A stretch of DNA of 64,000 nt from Acidobacteriota bacterium (GCA_016871015.1 VFZX01000003.1:1-64000); one strand, 5' to 3'. Counted from the stretch's first letter, positions 25,646-36,999 are shown. The notes: generated from the sequence alone by a model not told the origin. Program-made: numbers and translations.

Positions 25646-26585
25646 TATAGAATCCGGTGCCCCATTCGAATCCGGCCACTTTGGTGAGCTTCGGAATCAC
25701 CTCGATATGCCAGTGGTAGTGCGACAGCGGGCCTTCCTGCAGCGGCGCCGTGTGGATCATGAAGTTGTAGGCCGGGCGTTCGAGCATCCGGTCCATCTTG
25801 CGTAGCAGCGTCTGCATGACCCAGGCCAGATTCGGATAGTCGCTGTCGGCGCCCTCAAAATGGGAATTGTGGTTCTTGGGGATGATCCAGCTCTCGAACG
25901 GGAACCGCGGCGCGTACGGCGTTACCACCAGGAAGCGGTCGCTTTCGAGGATCAGCCGCACGCCCTCGCGCGACTCCTGCCGCAGGATGTCGCAGTAGAC
26001 GCAGCGCCGGCGGTGTTTCCAGTGCCGGCGTGAACCCTTGATCTCCTCGGCGACACGGCGCGGAACCACTGGCAACGCGATGAGCTGTGAGTGCGTATGT
26101 TCGATCGAAGCGCCCGCCGCCTCGCCGTGGTTCTTAAACACCATCACGTACTGAAGCCGCGTGTCCTTCTTGAGATCGGAAAAGCGCTCGCTGAACATCC
26201 AAAACATCTCTTCAACGCGCTTTTCGGGCATTGTGGCGAGCGTCAACTGGTGGTCGGGTGACTCGATGATTACCTCGTGCGCTCCCACGCCGTTCATCCG
26301 GTCGTAGATGCCCTCGCCTTCTTCGTCCAGGTGGCCTTCCACCTTGAGCGCCGGAAACTTGTTGGGCACCACGCGGATCGACCAGCCCGGTGCGTTCGCC
26401 GCGGTTCCAGCCCGGAAGGCGCGCACCTCGGGTGGCGTCTTGTCCTCATTGCCCGGGCAGAACGGACACACACGCACGCCTTGAATCACGACCGGCGAAC
26501 GGATAAAGTCGGTCGGACGCCGCGACCGTTCCGTGGCGATGATCACCCACGAGCCGGTAACTGGATCCCTGCGCAGCTCTGGCAA
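25587..26585 (-). CDS. galT: Galactose-1-phosphate uridylyltransferase
   Basis: The 332-residue protein begins PELRRDPVTGSWVIIATER, the standard GalT N-terminus. It has a zinc-type pair in CPFCPGNEDKTPPEV, the HIT-like active-site segment EHTHSQLIALP and the C-terminal HYHWHIEVIPKL. The enzyme exchanges UMP between UDP-glucose and galactose-1-phosphate in the Leloir pathway; it is cytoplasmic. It starts 3 bp after the sialate-esterase-like gene, at the end of a five-gene run. Related nucleotidyltransferases acting on other sugar phosphates share this pattern, so the substrate is likely but not certain. Confidence 0.85.
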   Translation of the reverse strand: MPELRRDPVTGSWVIIATERSRRPTDFIRSPVVIQGVRVCPFCPGNEDKTPPEVRAFRAGTAANAPGWSIRVVPNKFPALKVEGHLDEEGEGIYDRMNGVGAHEVIIESPDHQLTLATMPEKRVEEMFWMFSERFSDLKKDTRLQYVMVFKNHGEAAGASIEHTHSQLIALPVVPRRVAEEIKGSRRHWKHRRRCVYCDILRQESREGVRLILESDRFLVVTPYAPRFPFESWIIPKNHNSHFEGADSDYPNLAWVMQTLLRKMDRMLERPAYNFMIHTAPLQEGPLSHYHWHIEVIPKLTKVAGFEWGTGFYINPTPPEEAARFLRDAGTL

Positions 26586-26588
26586 CGC

Positions 26589-28070
26589 CTACTCCGAACG
26601 GAACACCGAAGCGGGAAGCCCCTCGGCGTTGATCAGATTTGCCATTGGGTCGCTCGCCCACGCGTATCGCACGTGGACCGGAGCCGTCACCTGCGGACTG
26701 AACACCACGACCGTCTTGCCCTCAACCTTGGCTTCTGCGGCGTGGAACTGGCTATCCGCACCCGCGATCTCGAACCCCGTGAGATCGCCGCCTCCGCGCG
26801 CCTTCATTCCCCCGCCCACGGAATCGAACCAGACGCGCATCTTCGCGCCCTCCGTGGTGGCCTGGCGGAACCGCGGACCCGAATAGACAAGCTGCTCGCC
26901 GTATGCGATGTGGCGGGCGGCAAGCGCCAGCCGCATGCCAACGTCCTGCTTGTTCCGCGGATGGATGTCAGTGGCTTCACCGATGTCGTTGATCACCGCC
27001 ATTCCGGTGCGCCGCAACTCGAGGGTCTTGTTCTGCGCTTCTTGTACGAGCACCCAATCATGCGGCGAGCCGGCCTTGGCGAAGTTGGCAAGCTGGACAA
27101 ACAGAAACGGAAAATCGCCCTGTCCCCACGCGCGCCGCCAGTCGAGGATCATCGTCTCGAACAGCCGCCGGTAGAGCGGAGCTTGCACCTTGCCCGCGTT
27201 GCTTTCGCCCTGATACCAGATTGCGCCTTTGATCGTGTAGGGCGTCAGCGGATGGATCATCGCGTTGAACAGACCGGCGGGCGTGTGGGAGTGGCCGGGG
27301 CCCATGGGAGCGCCGATCCTCGGAGCATTCCGTCCGGCTCTGCGCGCTTCAGCGGCTTCCGCAACGGCCCGCTGGTAGCGCTCGTTGGCCTCGGGATAAT
27401 TCTCCAGTGCCCGGTTCCACTCGGCCAGGATCGGGAACAGCGAGGAGTCGGCGTACAGGGCGCGGCGCGATGTCCATGCCTGCGCCGGAGTTCCGCCCCA
27501 GGCCGACTGGATCATTGCGAACGGCACGTTCATCTTCTTGTGCAGCGCCCGCACAAAGAAGTAGCCGACAGCGGTAAAGCTCGCGATTGTGTCGGGTGAG
27601 CAGACCATCCACTTGCCCTTGACGTCGTCTTGCGGATCGGGTGTCGTGGTGAGTGCCACCTGGAACAGGCGCAGTTGAGGATAGTTGGCGGCCGCGATCT
27701 CCTGCGCGGGATCGTTCGATGCCTTGACGCTCCACGCCATGTTGGACTGGCCGGATCCCACCCACACCTCGCCAACCAGCACGTCGCTGACCGTGATCGA
27801 GTTCTTGCCGCTGATCTTGAGATCAGCCCCGTCGGCCGAGGCTTCCATCGGCGCGAGCCAAACATGCCAGCGCCCTTTTTCATTGGCCGTGGCGCTAACG
27901 GTTTGTCCTTTGAATTGCACCGTCACCTGTTCGCCGGGATCGGCCCATCCGAAGATACGGGCCGGGGATTGGCGCTGCAGCAGCATATGATCGGAAATCA
28001 GCGCCGGCAGCCGGACGTCGGCTTGCGATGCGAGCGCACACACCGCGATCGAGAGTGGGAGTCTGAGCAT
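26589..28070 (-). CDS. Sialate O-acetylesterase-like SGNH hydrolase
   Basis: The 493-residue secreted protein has leader LRLPLSIAVCALASQ and an immediate LPALISDHMLLQRQSPARIF, the usual start of the SASA/DUF303 family. The nucleophile motif is EVWVGSGQSNM, and the catalytic His is probably within EATDIHPRNKQDVG. These enzymes remove acetyl groups from sugars such as sialic acid or xylan residues. The ATG at 28070 was chosen because longer versions lack a leader. It is followed 3 bp later by galT, which supports a role in sugar breakdown. Confidence 0.85.
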   Translation of the reverse strand: MLRLPLSIAVCALASQADVRLPALISDHMLLQRQSPARIFGWADPGEQVTVQFKGQTVSATANEKGRWHVWLAPMEASADGADLKISGKNSITVSDVLVGEVWVGSGQSNMAWSVKASNDPAQEIAAANYPQLRLFQVALTTTPDPQDDVKGKWMVCSPDTIASFTAVGYFFVRALHKKMNVPFAMIQSAWGGTPAQAWTSRRALYADSSLFPILAEWNRALENYPEANERYQRAVAEAAEARRAGRNAPRIGAPMGPGHSHTPAGLFNAMIHPLTPYTIKGAIWYQGESNAGKVQAPLYRRLFETMILDWRRAWGQGDFPFLFVQLANFAKAGSPHDWVLVQEAQNKTLELRRTGMAVINDIGEATDIHPRNKQDVGMRLALAARHIAYGEQLVYSGPRFRQATTEGAKMRVWFDSVGGGMKARGGGDLTGFEIAGADSQFHAAEAKVEGKTVVVFSPQVTAPVHVRYAWASDPMANLINAEGLPASVFRSE

Positions 28071-28072
28071 GG

Positions 28073-28831
28073 TTACTCTCCTTTGAACAGGAAATCCGCG
28101 GACGCGGATCCTGACGGGGCCACGGTGGCCTTGGCGGTCTGCTGGCCGAGCTTCTCGTGCCACGCTTCGACCATGTATTCGCCCGGAGGCAGGTTGCCGA
28201 TCTCAAACGAGCCGTCGGCCGAGGAGACAGCGAAGTAGGGGTGATCGAGCACGTGGATGTAGGCACGCATCCAGGAATGCACGTTGCACTTGACGGCGAT
28301 GCCGATTTCAGGCTTGACGAACTCGCGCTGAATGGGAGGCGAGCCGGAGGGCTGGCCCTGGTTCCACTCCCGGTTCTCCCGCGGCAGCGGATGCACGTTA
28401 TGGGTGACCTTGTCGCTGTTGGTCACCTCGAGCGGCTGGCCCGCCCGCATGGCGGTGACATGGGGGCGGAAGGCGCATCCATTCTGATCAAACACTACGG
28501 GAGTCTTCACCGGCTCGAACGCCTTGCCCTCGAGTCCGCTCTTGACGTGGACGAGAACATTGGCGACCGCGCCGCCCGGAGTGATGACCACGTCTTCCGC
28601 GAAGAGCTGGCCCTTCATCGTCTTCTTGCAGTCGTCGTCATCCACGTTGATCAGCTTGCGGGCGGGCTTGCGCCCCGTGAAGCTGATCTTGCCGGTGATC
28701 TTGCCGGCCGAGGCCGAATCCACCTTGAAGTAGGCAACGGGCGGCGGCTCGCTCTTGGACGCCTTTTGCGCGTCCGGACCGAGGCCGGAGCAGCCGGCCA
28801 GAATCAGCGGGATCGAGAGCCAGCCCCGCAC
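28073..28831 (-). CDS. Cupredoxin-like lipoprotein with carboxypeptidase-regulatory domain
   Basis: A 252-residue lipoprotein with lipobox LAGC at residue 14. The middle domain is plastocyanin-like: HNVHP near residue 145 and CNVHSWM near residue 184 give the His, Cys, His, Met set of a type 1 copper site. The C-terminal part (YFAVSSADGSFEIGNLPPGE) is a carboxypeptidase-regulatory-like sandwich. It is 4 bp downstream of the dihaem cytochrome c peroxidase gene, so it may be that enzyme's electron donor (inference). Confidence 0.8.
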   Translation of the reverse strand: MRGWLSIPLILAGCSGLGPDAQKASKSEPPPVAYFKVDSASAGKITGKISFTGRKPARKLINVDDDDCKKTMKGQLFAEDVVITPGGAVANVLVHVKSGLEGKAFEPVKTPVVFDQNGCAFRPHVTAMRAGQPLEVTNSDKVTHNVHPLPRENREWNQGQPSGSPPIQREFVKPEIGIAVKCNVHSWMRAYIHVLDHPYFAVSSADGSFEIGNLPPGEYMVEAWHEKLGQQTAKATVAPSGSASADFLFKGE

Positions 28832-28835
28832 CGGG

Positions 28836-29915
28836 TTAGCGCCCCTCCGCGGGCGGACCCGTCGTGGCGGGCAGCGGACCGGTCAGCGCTTCCATGAACG
28901 CCACCAGGTCGGCACGCTCCTGTTTGGTCAGGTGTTCGAGCGCCTTGATTTCTTTGTCGCGGAAGGGATTGGAATTCCCTCCGCCCACGTAGAAGTCCAC
29001 CACCTCGCGCAACGTTTGAAGGCTTCCGTCATGCATGTACGGCGCCGTCGTGGCGATGTTGCGCAGAGTCGGGGTTTTGAACGCGCCCTTGTCGGCTTCC
29101 ATCTTGGTGACGTTGAAGCGGCCGAGGTCCTTGAGTTCACCTTTGCTGTCGACGCCCACGCCGAGGTTATGGAACTTGTTGTCGGTAAACAGCGCGTGAT
29201 CTTTTTCCACCGTGTGGCACACGGCGCAGTTGCCCTTCTTGGCATCAGAAAACACGCTGAAGCCCCGGATCGCTTCCGGCTTCATCGCCTTGGGGTCCTT
29301 GCCGTACTTCCATTTGTCGAACGGCGAGCCGCCGGCCACCACGGTACGCTCAAACGAGGCGATGGCGAACCGGATCTTTTGGAACGTCACCGGACCAGGG
29401 CCGAACGCCTTCTCGAATTCGGCGCGATAGCTTGAGTCCTCAGCCAGATTCTTTACAAGATCATCCGCCTTGTGCGCCATCTCGATCGGATTCTCGATCG
29501 GCCCACCGGCTTGATCTTCCAGGCTCGGCGAGCGTCCGTCCCAGAACTGGACTGAATTGTAGACGGCGTTGATCACAGTGGGGGCGTTGCGGTTCCCTTG
29601 CTTACCGCCCACTCCCACCGAGCCGGGCCGGATGTCCTGAAAGCCGTTCTTGGGATCGTGGCAGCTTGCGCAGGCCACGGTACCGTCCTTTGACAACCGG
29701 GTGTCGAAATAGAGACGGCGTCCGAGGGCGATCGAATCGGCCGTCGCGGGATTGTCGGCCGGAATCGGGACCGGAGGCAAACCAAGCGGAGCCTGGATCT
29801 CGATGGCTGCGCCCACTGGACGCGCGGGCGTGGACGGCTCAGCTTTTTTTTCAGGTGCGGGCGTGGTGCAGGACGCCATCAAAATGGCGGCGATTGCAAA
29901 GGTCGATTTGTTCAT
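28836..29915 (-). CDS. Dihaem cytochrome c peroxidase, MauG/CcpA family
   Basis: The 359-residue protein has a lipoprotein leader (IAAILMASCTTP). Two haem sites are present, CASCHDPKNGFQD and CAVCHTVEKDHALF, with the family motif RNAPTVINAVYNSVQFWDGR between them and TAPYMHDGSLQTLREVV near the C-terminus. Such enzymes reduce hydrogen peroxide in the periplasm or carry out MauG-like oxidations. The neighbouring cupredoxin lipoprotein is a plausible redox partner. Confidence 0.88.
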   Translation of the reverse strand: MNKSTFAIAAILMASCTTPAPEKKAEPSTPARPVGAAIEIQAPLGLPPVPIPADNPATADSIALGRRLYFDTRLSKDGTVACASCHDPKNGFQDIRPGSVGVGGKQGNRNAPTVINAVYNSVQFWDGRSPSLEDQAGGPIENPIEMAHKADDLVKNLAEDSSYRAEFEKAFGPGPVTFQKIRFAIASFERTVVAGGSPFDKWKYGKDPKAMKPEAIRGFSVFSDAKKGNCAVCHTVEKDHALFTDNKFHNLGVGVDSKGELKDLGRFNVTKMEADKGAFKTPTLRNIATTAPYMHDGSLQTLREVVDFYVGGGNSNPFRDKEIKALEHLTKQERADLVAFMEALTGPLPATTGPPAEGR

Positions 29916-29926
29916 AGGTCCAAATC

Positions 29927-31258
<1,332 letters not shown>

Positions 31259-31325
31259 GGAGGGTAGTCCAAAAGTGTAACACTTCGGGATCACGCGCCG
31301 GCCGGACTTGATTGGCCCGTGGAGT

Positions 31326-33428
31326 CTAGGCCGGCGCGCTGTCCACCCGCCGTTCAACGGCCGGGATCAGCCGCTCGGCTTCATCCGCTGGCAGTGGACG
31401 GGAGAAGAAGTAGCCTTGCGCCAGTCCGCAGTCAACAGATGCGAGATGTTCGAGTTGTTCCGCGGTCTCGACACCCTCTGCCGTGACCGCAAGCCCGAGA
31501 GTTTTCGCAAGGGTCAGCACCGCCTGGACAATACCCGCATGTTCAAGATTGTGCGGCAGGTCACACACGAACGAGCGGTCGATCTTCACCGTGTCAACCG
31601 GGAAGCGGTCCACGTAGCTCAGTGACGAGTAGCCGGTTCCAAAGTCGTCAATCTGGAGACCGACACCGAGCGTCTTGATCTCCGTGAGCACCTGTGTCAC
31701 GGCCTCCGGGTCGTCGACGAGTGCCGTCTCGGTGATTTCGAGCCGTAGGCAGTCCGCAGGCAGTCCAGTCTTGTCGAGAACCGCCCGGACTTCTGAAGGG
31801 AACTCCGGCCGTTTCAATTGGCGTCCGCTCACGTTGACGCTGACGCTGAGGACGGGATCTGTACGATGCTCCCGGTGCCAACGGCAGAGCTGGCGGCAGG
31901 CCTCCTCGAGAACCCACGCGCCAATCGGGACGATCATGCCCGTCTCTTCAGCGATCGGGATGAATACGCCCGGCGGAATCATCCCGCGCGTTGGATGATT
32001 CCATCGGATTAGCGCCTCGAATCCGATCATCCGGCGCGGCGAGAGCGAGTGGACCGGCTGGTAGTGCAGACTGAACTGCCGCCGGTCTACGGCGCGGCGG
32101 AGCTCACTTTCAAGCTGAAGCCGCGCGAGCACGGCGTCGTGCATGGCCTTATCGAACACCTCGGCGCGGGCCTTGCCCAGTGCCTTGGCGCGGTACATAG
32201 CCGTGTCCGCATCCCGTAGCAGGTCGGCCGTACTCTCGTATTCACCGGATCCGATCGTGATGCCGATGCTGACGCTCGCAAAGACTTCCTGGCCGCCCAG
32301 ATGATAAGGTTCGTGGAACCGGTCAAGCATCACCTGCGCGGCTCTTTGTGCCTCGGCTGCTGAGGGAACCGGATCGAGCAGCACGGCGAACTCGTCTCCG
32401 CCGAACCGCGCGGCGACAGAGGCGCCTTTGGGATTGATGCTTGGAATGCGCAGGATGTCGCGCAGCCTCTTGGCGACATCGAGCAAGAGGTCATCACCGG
32501 CGCTGTGCCCGAGGCTGTCGTTGATCACTTTGAACCGGTCCACATCGATGAACAGCAAGCCGAATGAATAGCTGCTGTCGTTGCGGGCGCGCTCCAGGCA
32601 GGCGTCGAGCCGTTCCTGGAACAGGAGCCGGTTCGGCAGGCCCGTAAGCGGGTCGGACACCTTGGACGCGGTTAAATCCGTAAGCGAGCCTGCCATCCGG
32701 TATGGCTTTCCGTTTTCGTTCCGGACTGCCGCGCCGCGGCACAGCACCCACCGGTAGGCGCCCGACCGGTGCCGCAACCGGTGCTCGCTTTCAAATGATC
32801 CTTGAGCCGCCGCCCAGTGCGTCTCCACCTCAGATTTGACTCGCGCGCTGTCCTCCGGATGAATCCGGGAAAACCACTCCTCCGGATCATCGGTCACTTC
32901 GTCTTCCAGATACCCGAGGATCTGCTTCCACCGCGCCGAGTAGAACACACGGCGGGCCCCGAAATCCCAATCCCACAGGCCATCGTTCGATCCACGGGCC
33001 GCGAGCATGTACCGCTCCTCGCTCTCCCGCAGCGCCCGGGCTGAGTGTAGCGCCTGCAACTGGGTGCCCAGCCGCGCGAGCATCACGGGAAAATTGACCG
33101 GCTTGGTGAGGTAGTCGTTCGCCCCCAGGCTCAGTGCATCGACGATGTCGCCGGTCTGGTCACAGGCGGTGACCATTACCACCGGGAGCTCGGCTGGTGA
33201 ATATCGCTCCCGCATCAGCTTGAGGACATCGATTCCGCTTTGGCCGGGCATCATGACATCGAGCAGCACCAGATCGACCGTGGTGGCCCGCAGCTTTTCG
33301 AGTGCCTCAGCGCCGCTCGCGGCCAGGACAACTTGGAAACCCTGGCGTGCCAGACGCCTCTCCAGCATGTCGCGGTTGTAATCTTCGTCGTCAACGATCA
33401 GGAGCCGGTCCGGCCGGGAGGAAGTCAT
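31326..33428 (-). CDS. Response regulator REC-PAS-GGDEF-EAL protein
   Basis: The protein has 700 residues. The REC domain has LIVDDEDYN at the N-terminus, phospho-acceptor Asp57 in VLLDVMMPG and the conserved Lys near residue 109 (YLTKP). A PAS domain (about residues 135-260) follows. The diguanylate cyclase motif is canonical, GGDEF at residues 343-347, and the phosphodiesterase motif is EAL at 471-473 in FEALIRWNHP, so both could be active on cyclic di-GMP. The start at 33428 puts REC at the very N-terminus. The nearest histidine kinase is about 3.6 kb away and may be its partner. Confidence 0.9.
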   Translation of the reverse strand: MTSSRPDRLLIVDDEDYNRDMLERRLARQGFQVVLAASGAEALEKLRATTVDLVLLDVMMPGQSGIDVLKLMRERYSPAELPVVMVTACDQTGDIVDALSLGANDYLTKPVNFPVMLARLGTQLQALHSARALRESEERYMLAARGSNDGLWDWDFGARRVFYSARWKQILGYLEDEVTDDPEEWFSRIHPEDSARVKSEVETHWAAAQGSFESEHRLRHRSGAYRWVLCRGAAVRNENGKPYRMAGSLTDLTASKVSDPLTGLPNRLLFQERLDACLERARNDSSYSFGLLFIDVDRFKVINDSLGHSAGDDLLLDVAKRLRDILRIPSINPKGASVAARFGGDEFAVLLDPVPSAAEAQRAAQVMLDRFHEPYHLGGQEVFASVSIGITIGSGEYESTADLLRDADTAMYRAKALGKARAEVFDKAMHDAVLARLQLESELRRAVDRRQFSLHYQPVHSLSPRRMIGFEALIRWNHPTRGMIPPGVFIPIAEETGMIVPIGAWVLEEACRQLCRWHREHRTDPVLSVSVNVSGRQLKRPEFPSEVRAVLDKTGLPADCLRLEITETALVDDPEAVTQVLTEIKTLGVGLQIDDFGTGYSSLSYVDRFPVDTVKIDRSFVCDLPHNLEHAGIVQAVLTLAKTLGLAVTAEGVETAEQLEHLASVDCGLAQGYFFSRPLPADEAERLIPAVERRVDSAPA

Positions 33429-33517
33429 TCTGCAATACATCGGCGGAACCAGCGAAAATCTTTGAGGTTTGGCCAGAGCAGCTTGCGGCTGGGCCAAAAC
33501 GCTGCAATCCTGATCTC

Positions 33518-34390
33518 ATGCCTGGACCCATCAACAAAACCGTACTTGTGGCTGCCGCATTTGCTACCACGGTTTGGGGCCGCCGGATCGAGTTGATTGC
33601 CGGGCCGCCCAGCCACGGTCCGCTTGCGCACGAACACAATGCCGGGGTCCTGATCTTTGAGAAATGGCTGAACCGCGTTCCGGGCATTCAGGCCAGAGCC
33701 CACCTGAATGGGTGGCCGGCGGATCCCGCAATCATCGAGGCGGCCGATGCGGTGTTCGTCTTTTGTGACGGCTCGGAGAAACACCTGATGTTCCAACCGG
33801 GCCGCGAAGAGCTGGTGTCCAAAGCAGTCAAACGTGGAATGGGACTCGTCCTGTATCACTACGCCGTGGAGCCGCCAGCCCAGCGCGGCCATCAGGAGAT
33901 GCTCAACTGGACCGGCGGATTCTTCGAACTCCGTTACTCCGTCAACCCGGTCTGGGAAGCCAGCTTCGAGCGTCTCCCCCACCACCCGGTCACCCGTGGA
34001 GTCCAGCCATTCCGGATCCGCGACGAATGGTACTTCAATATGCGGTTCCGGGATGGCATGGCCGGAATCACACCGATCCTCACCGCCGTCCCGCCGGCAG
34101 CTCTCTCCGAACGGCCCGATGGACTCCGAAGCGGCAACGCAGATGTCCGTGCCAAGTCCGGCCAGCCGCACACGGTTATGTGGGCGTTTGAGCGCCCGGG
34201 CGGCGGCCGCGGCGTGGGCTTCACCGGTGGCCACATGCATCTCAACCTCGGCGATCCAAATTTCCGCAAGGTTGTCCTGAACGCGATTGTTTGGGCTGCT
34301 GGGGGCGAGGTTCCCGCTGGCGGCGTCCCCTCCGAGGTCTCGAAAGACGACCTCATGGCCAACCTGGACCCGAAACCGGCGCGGAAGTAG
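33518..34390 (+). CDS. Secreted ThuA-like protein
   Basis: A 290-residue product with leader KTVLVAAAFATTVWG and a ThuA/trehalose-utilisation fold of the class I amidotransferase type: IELIAGPPSHGPLAHEHNAG at the start, ADAVFVFCDGSEKH and MGLVLYHYAVEPP in the middle, and GFTGGHMHLNLGDPNFRKVV near the end. These proteins are common in Acidobacteria and Planctomycetes and are linked to carbohydrate use without defined chemistry. It is divergent from the REC-GGDEF-EAL gene across 89 bp and convergent with the peptidase gene. Confidence 0.8.
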   Translation: MPGPINKTVLVAAAFATTVWGRRIELIAGPPSHGPLAHEHNAGVLIFEKWLNRVPGIQARAHLNGWPADPAIIEAADAVFVFCDGSEKHLMFQPGREELVSKAVKRGMGLVLYHYAVEPPAQRGHQEMLNWTGGFFELRYSVNPVWEASFERLPHHPVTRGVQPFRIRDEWYFNMRFRDGMAGITPILTAVPPAALSERPDGLRSGNADVRAKSGQPHTVMWAFERPGGGRGVGFTGGHMHLNLGDPNFRKVVLNAIVWAAGGEVPAGGVPSEVSKDDLMANLDPKPARK

Positions 34391-34397
34391 CCCGGTT

Positions 34398-35531
34398 CTA
34401 CCGGCCGTACTTCTTGAGCGCCGCCTGCAGCAGATCGTGCGGGAGCGCCTCGACCCGGTGCCCGTCACGGCCCACCATGGTCCGCGCCGCCACGATCGCG
34501 TTGATGATCGCCTCCTCGACTGACTCGACGGTGGCGTCAAAGATGGGATCCATCCGGCCATTCGGAAGCATCGAAACCGCGGGCGTGCCGGACTCGCTCG
34601 CCGCGGCCTGGTTCGCCGTCGAGAATGCGATGAAGATGTCGCCGGAGCCGTTTCCTGACGTACCGCCGGTCCGCGCGATCCCCAATGAAGCACGCCGCGC
34701 CAGCCGCTTCAACTGGTGTGGAAGCAGCGGCGCGTCCGTCGCCACCACGATGATGATCGAGCCGTCGCGGGCCGCCGGCTGTGGCGCGGGCCTCGACCTG
34801 CACGGGACCCGGTCGCATCCGACCTCCTTGCCCACTGGAACTCCGCCCGCCATCAGGTGGTCCCGCCGTCCGAAGTTGGCCTGCACCAGCGCTCCCACCG
34901 TGTATCCACCGGCGGTGAGCCTCCGCGATGCGGTGCCGATTCCGCCTTTGAATCCATAACAGCTCATTCCGGTCCCCCCGCCCACGTTCCCCTCGGCGAC
35001 CCGTCCCCCCGCAGCCGCCTCGATCGCCTGCCGGACATGCTCGGGCCGGACATGGAATCCGTTGATGTCGTTCAACCAGCCATCGAACGTCTCGGCCACT
35101 ACCGGCAGCGCGAAGCTCCGCTGCATCTTCCCGCGCCGGACCTGCCAGTCCACAATCGCGTCCCGCACCACACCCACGCTGTGGGTGTTGGTGATCGCCA
35201 TCGGACCTTCCATGAAGCCTGATTCTTCAACCCACGTAGTCCCGGTCATCTCGCCATTCCCGTTCAGCGAAAACCAGCCCGCGAATACCGACGCTTCGGG
35301 ATTCGCCGCAACCGGCAGGACCACGGTGACGCCGGTCCGCACCGGCCCTTCTCCCACCTTGAGTGGACCGTCGCCCCGGATCAGCGTCGTGTGCCCCACG
35401 GCTACTCCCGGGACATCAGTGATCGCGTTGTGGGTCCCGGGCGTGCCGTCAAACCGCGCGCCCAGGTCGCGGGCGCGGGGCTGAGCCATCGCAGCGGCAG
35501 GGATCAGGAAGAGGACAAGCAGGCGTCGCAC
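34398..35531 (-). CDS. P1 family peptidase, DmpA-type (S58)
   Basis: The 377-residue protein with leader LLVLFLIPAAAMAQ is an N-terminal-nucleophile aminopeptidase. The family core GNVGGGTGMSCYGFKGGIGT is present. Ser258 in RDGSIIIVVATDAPL is the expected nucleophile, exposed by self-cleavage after Gly257. Family members release N-terminal residues from peptides or act as D-esterase/beta-peptidases. The signal peptide indicates periplasmic action. It is probably transcribed alone. Confidence 0.88.
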   Translation of the reverse strand: MRRLLVLFLIPAAAMAQPRARDLGARFDGTPGTHNAITDVPGVAVGHTTLIRGDGPLKVGEGPVRTGVTVVLPVAANPEASVFAGWFSLNGNGEMTGTTWVEESGFMEGPMAITNTHSVGVVRDAIVDWQVRRGKMQRSFALPVVAETFDGWLNDINGFHVRPEHVRQAIEAAAGGRVAEGNVGGGTGMSCYGFKGGIGTASRRLTAGGYTVGALVQANFGRRDHLMAGGVPVGKEVGCDRVPCRSRPAPQPAARDGSIIIVVATDAPLLPHQLKRLARRASLGIARTGGTSGNGSGDIFIAFSTANQAAASESGTPAVSMLPNGRMDPIFDATVESVEEAIINAIVAARTMVGRDGHRVEALPHDLLQAALKKYGR

Positions 35532-35547
35532 CGTCTCATCATATACC

Positions 35548-36966
35548 TCAGGCCGCGCGCCGTTGGCTTACGCCCACCGTCACCTTTTGGGTTTCGAGAC
35601 CAATGCAGACGACAAACCGCACCCGCCCCTGTTCGTCCCGCATCGCCGACCTCGCCCATGTCATTGGGACAGACCGGCCATCCCCCGCCCGCCAGGTCTG
35701 CTGAACGGAATCCGGCAGCTTCATGGATGCCAGCAGGAGCCACTCGCGCCGTGCACGTTCGGCCTGCTCCCCCTCCATGAACAGTTTCCAGTACGGGCGG
35801 CTCTGGATTTCGTCAAAGCCCGCCCGCATCACGTCGGCAAACGCCTGATTCACGTGCACGACCACGGCTTCGGTGTCGAAGATCACCAACGGCGCCGGAC
35901 AGTGTTCCGCCATGTCGGCCACTACGCTCGCGCTGGTGTCGGTGGTGTTATCCATCGCCGCCGCCGCGCTCACCGCTTCCCGCGCCAGCGCGATGACCAC
36001 CCGCCTCCCCTGCCGGTTACTGAGATGGAGTGACAACTCGATCGGCACCTGCTTCCCCGACCCGCGGAGCGCAGTCTCAAACGAAGGCTCCACCGTCGCA
36101 TTGTCAGGAATCTCGCCCTTCAGGTTCAGGCTGGGTACCAGTGACTGGAGATAGACTCCCATTGCCTGCGCCGACCGGTAGCCAAACAAGTGCTCCGCCG
36201 CCGGATTCATTGCCAGGACGCGTAGCGTCGGGTCGAGCGTGACCACAGCCTCGCGCGTGAACTGCAGCGCTACACCGGCCGCGTTCTCAATCATCGACGG
36301 CATCGCCGGATTCACGGCTGGTTTGGCGGCGCTCTGCCGCTGCTCACTCGCCCGTGCTTTTCCGGACCGCACCGCTACAAAGATCGCCCCGAGCAACAAT
36401 CCAATAGAAAGACCAAGAAGCGTGAACAGGTTCGCCATCCGGCTGGCCCGTTCCTTCTTAAGCGCCTGCACCGGAACGCTGCGTAGATTCAGGACCGCCG
36501 TCCGCAACTCAACGACCGCCTGCGCACCGTTTGCCCGCCAGTCAGCTTCAGCGGCCCGCGTGGCCGGCTCCGCGGTATCGGGCCTGATGGTTTCCCGGGC
36601 CCGAGCCACCCGGGCCATCCACTCATGCGCCCGGACCAGGGATTCCTCGGTCTCTCCGAGCCCTGCCGCTGCCGCGTTCACCGAAACGATCTGGCGCTGG
36701 TAGATCTCGTAGAACCGGTCCACCCGCGCACGGGCGCTGTTCCCATCGAACTTCCGGTCAGGACGCGCGCCCTGATCCTCCAGGTCCTCCATGAGATAGA
36801 AGGCGAGCGACTCCAAACGTTCCACGAGCAAAGGTGCACGCCCATCCTGGATAGGCTCGATCAGCAGCCGCATCATCGACACCCCGGTCCACAGGACCAG
36901 AATCCCCGCGCCAGCCGCGATCCAGCCCCCCGGGCCGATCCGGTTGACCAGGTTGCTCAGACTCAT
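35548..36966 (-). CDS. Membrane sensor with two PAS domains and no kinase domain
   Basis: The protein has 472 residues. A first membrane helix (about 13-33) and a second (about 185-205) enclose a helical periplasmic domain. Two PAS domains follow, the first around ALQFTREAVVTLDPTLRVLA and the second around CPAPLVIFDTEAVVVHVNQA. After the second PAS the protein ends (QKVTVGVSQRRAA) with no histidine-kinase, GGDEF or methyl-accepting part. It lies 33 bp downstream of a histidine kinase that has the same membrane layout but no PAS, so the two may work as a split sensor (inference). Confidence 0.75.
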   Translation of the reverse strand: MSLSNLVNRIGPGGWIAAGAGILVLWTGVSMMRLLIEPIQDGRAPLLVERLESLAFYLMEDLEDQGARPDRKFDGNSARARVDRFYEIYQRQIVSVNAAAAGLGETEESLVRAHEWMARVARARETIRPDTAEPATRAAEADWRANGAQAVVELRTAVLNLRSVPVQALKKERASRMANLFTLLGLSIGLLLGAIFVAVRSGKARASEQRQSAAKPAVNPAMPSMIENAAGVALQFTREAVVTLDPTLRVLAMNPAAEHLFGYRSAQAMGVYLQSLVPSLNLKGEIPDNATVEPSFETALRGSGKQVPIELSLHLSNRQGRRVVIALAREAVSAAAAMDNTTDTSASVVADMAEHCPAPLVIFDTEAVVVHVNQAFADVMRAGFDEIQSRPYWKLFMEGEQAERARREWLLLASMKLPDSVQQTWRAGDGRSVPMTWARSAMRDEQGRVRFVVCIGLETQKVTVGVSQRRAA

Positions 36967-36999
36967 TCCCTAGTCTATCGGTCTGAGCGGGCAAAGGCC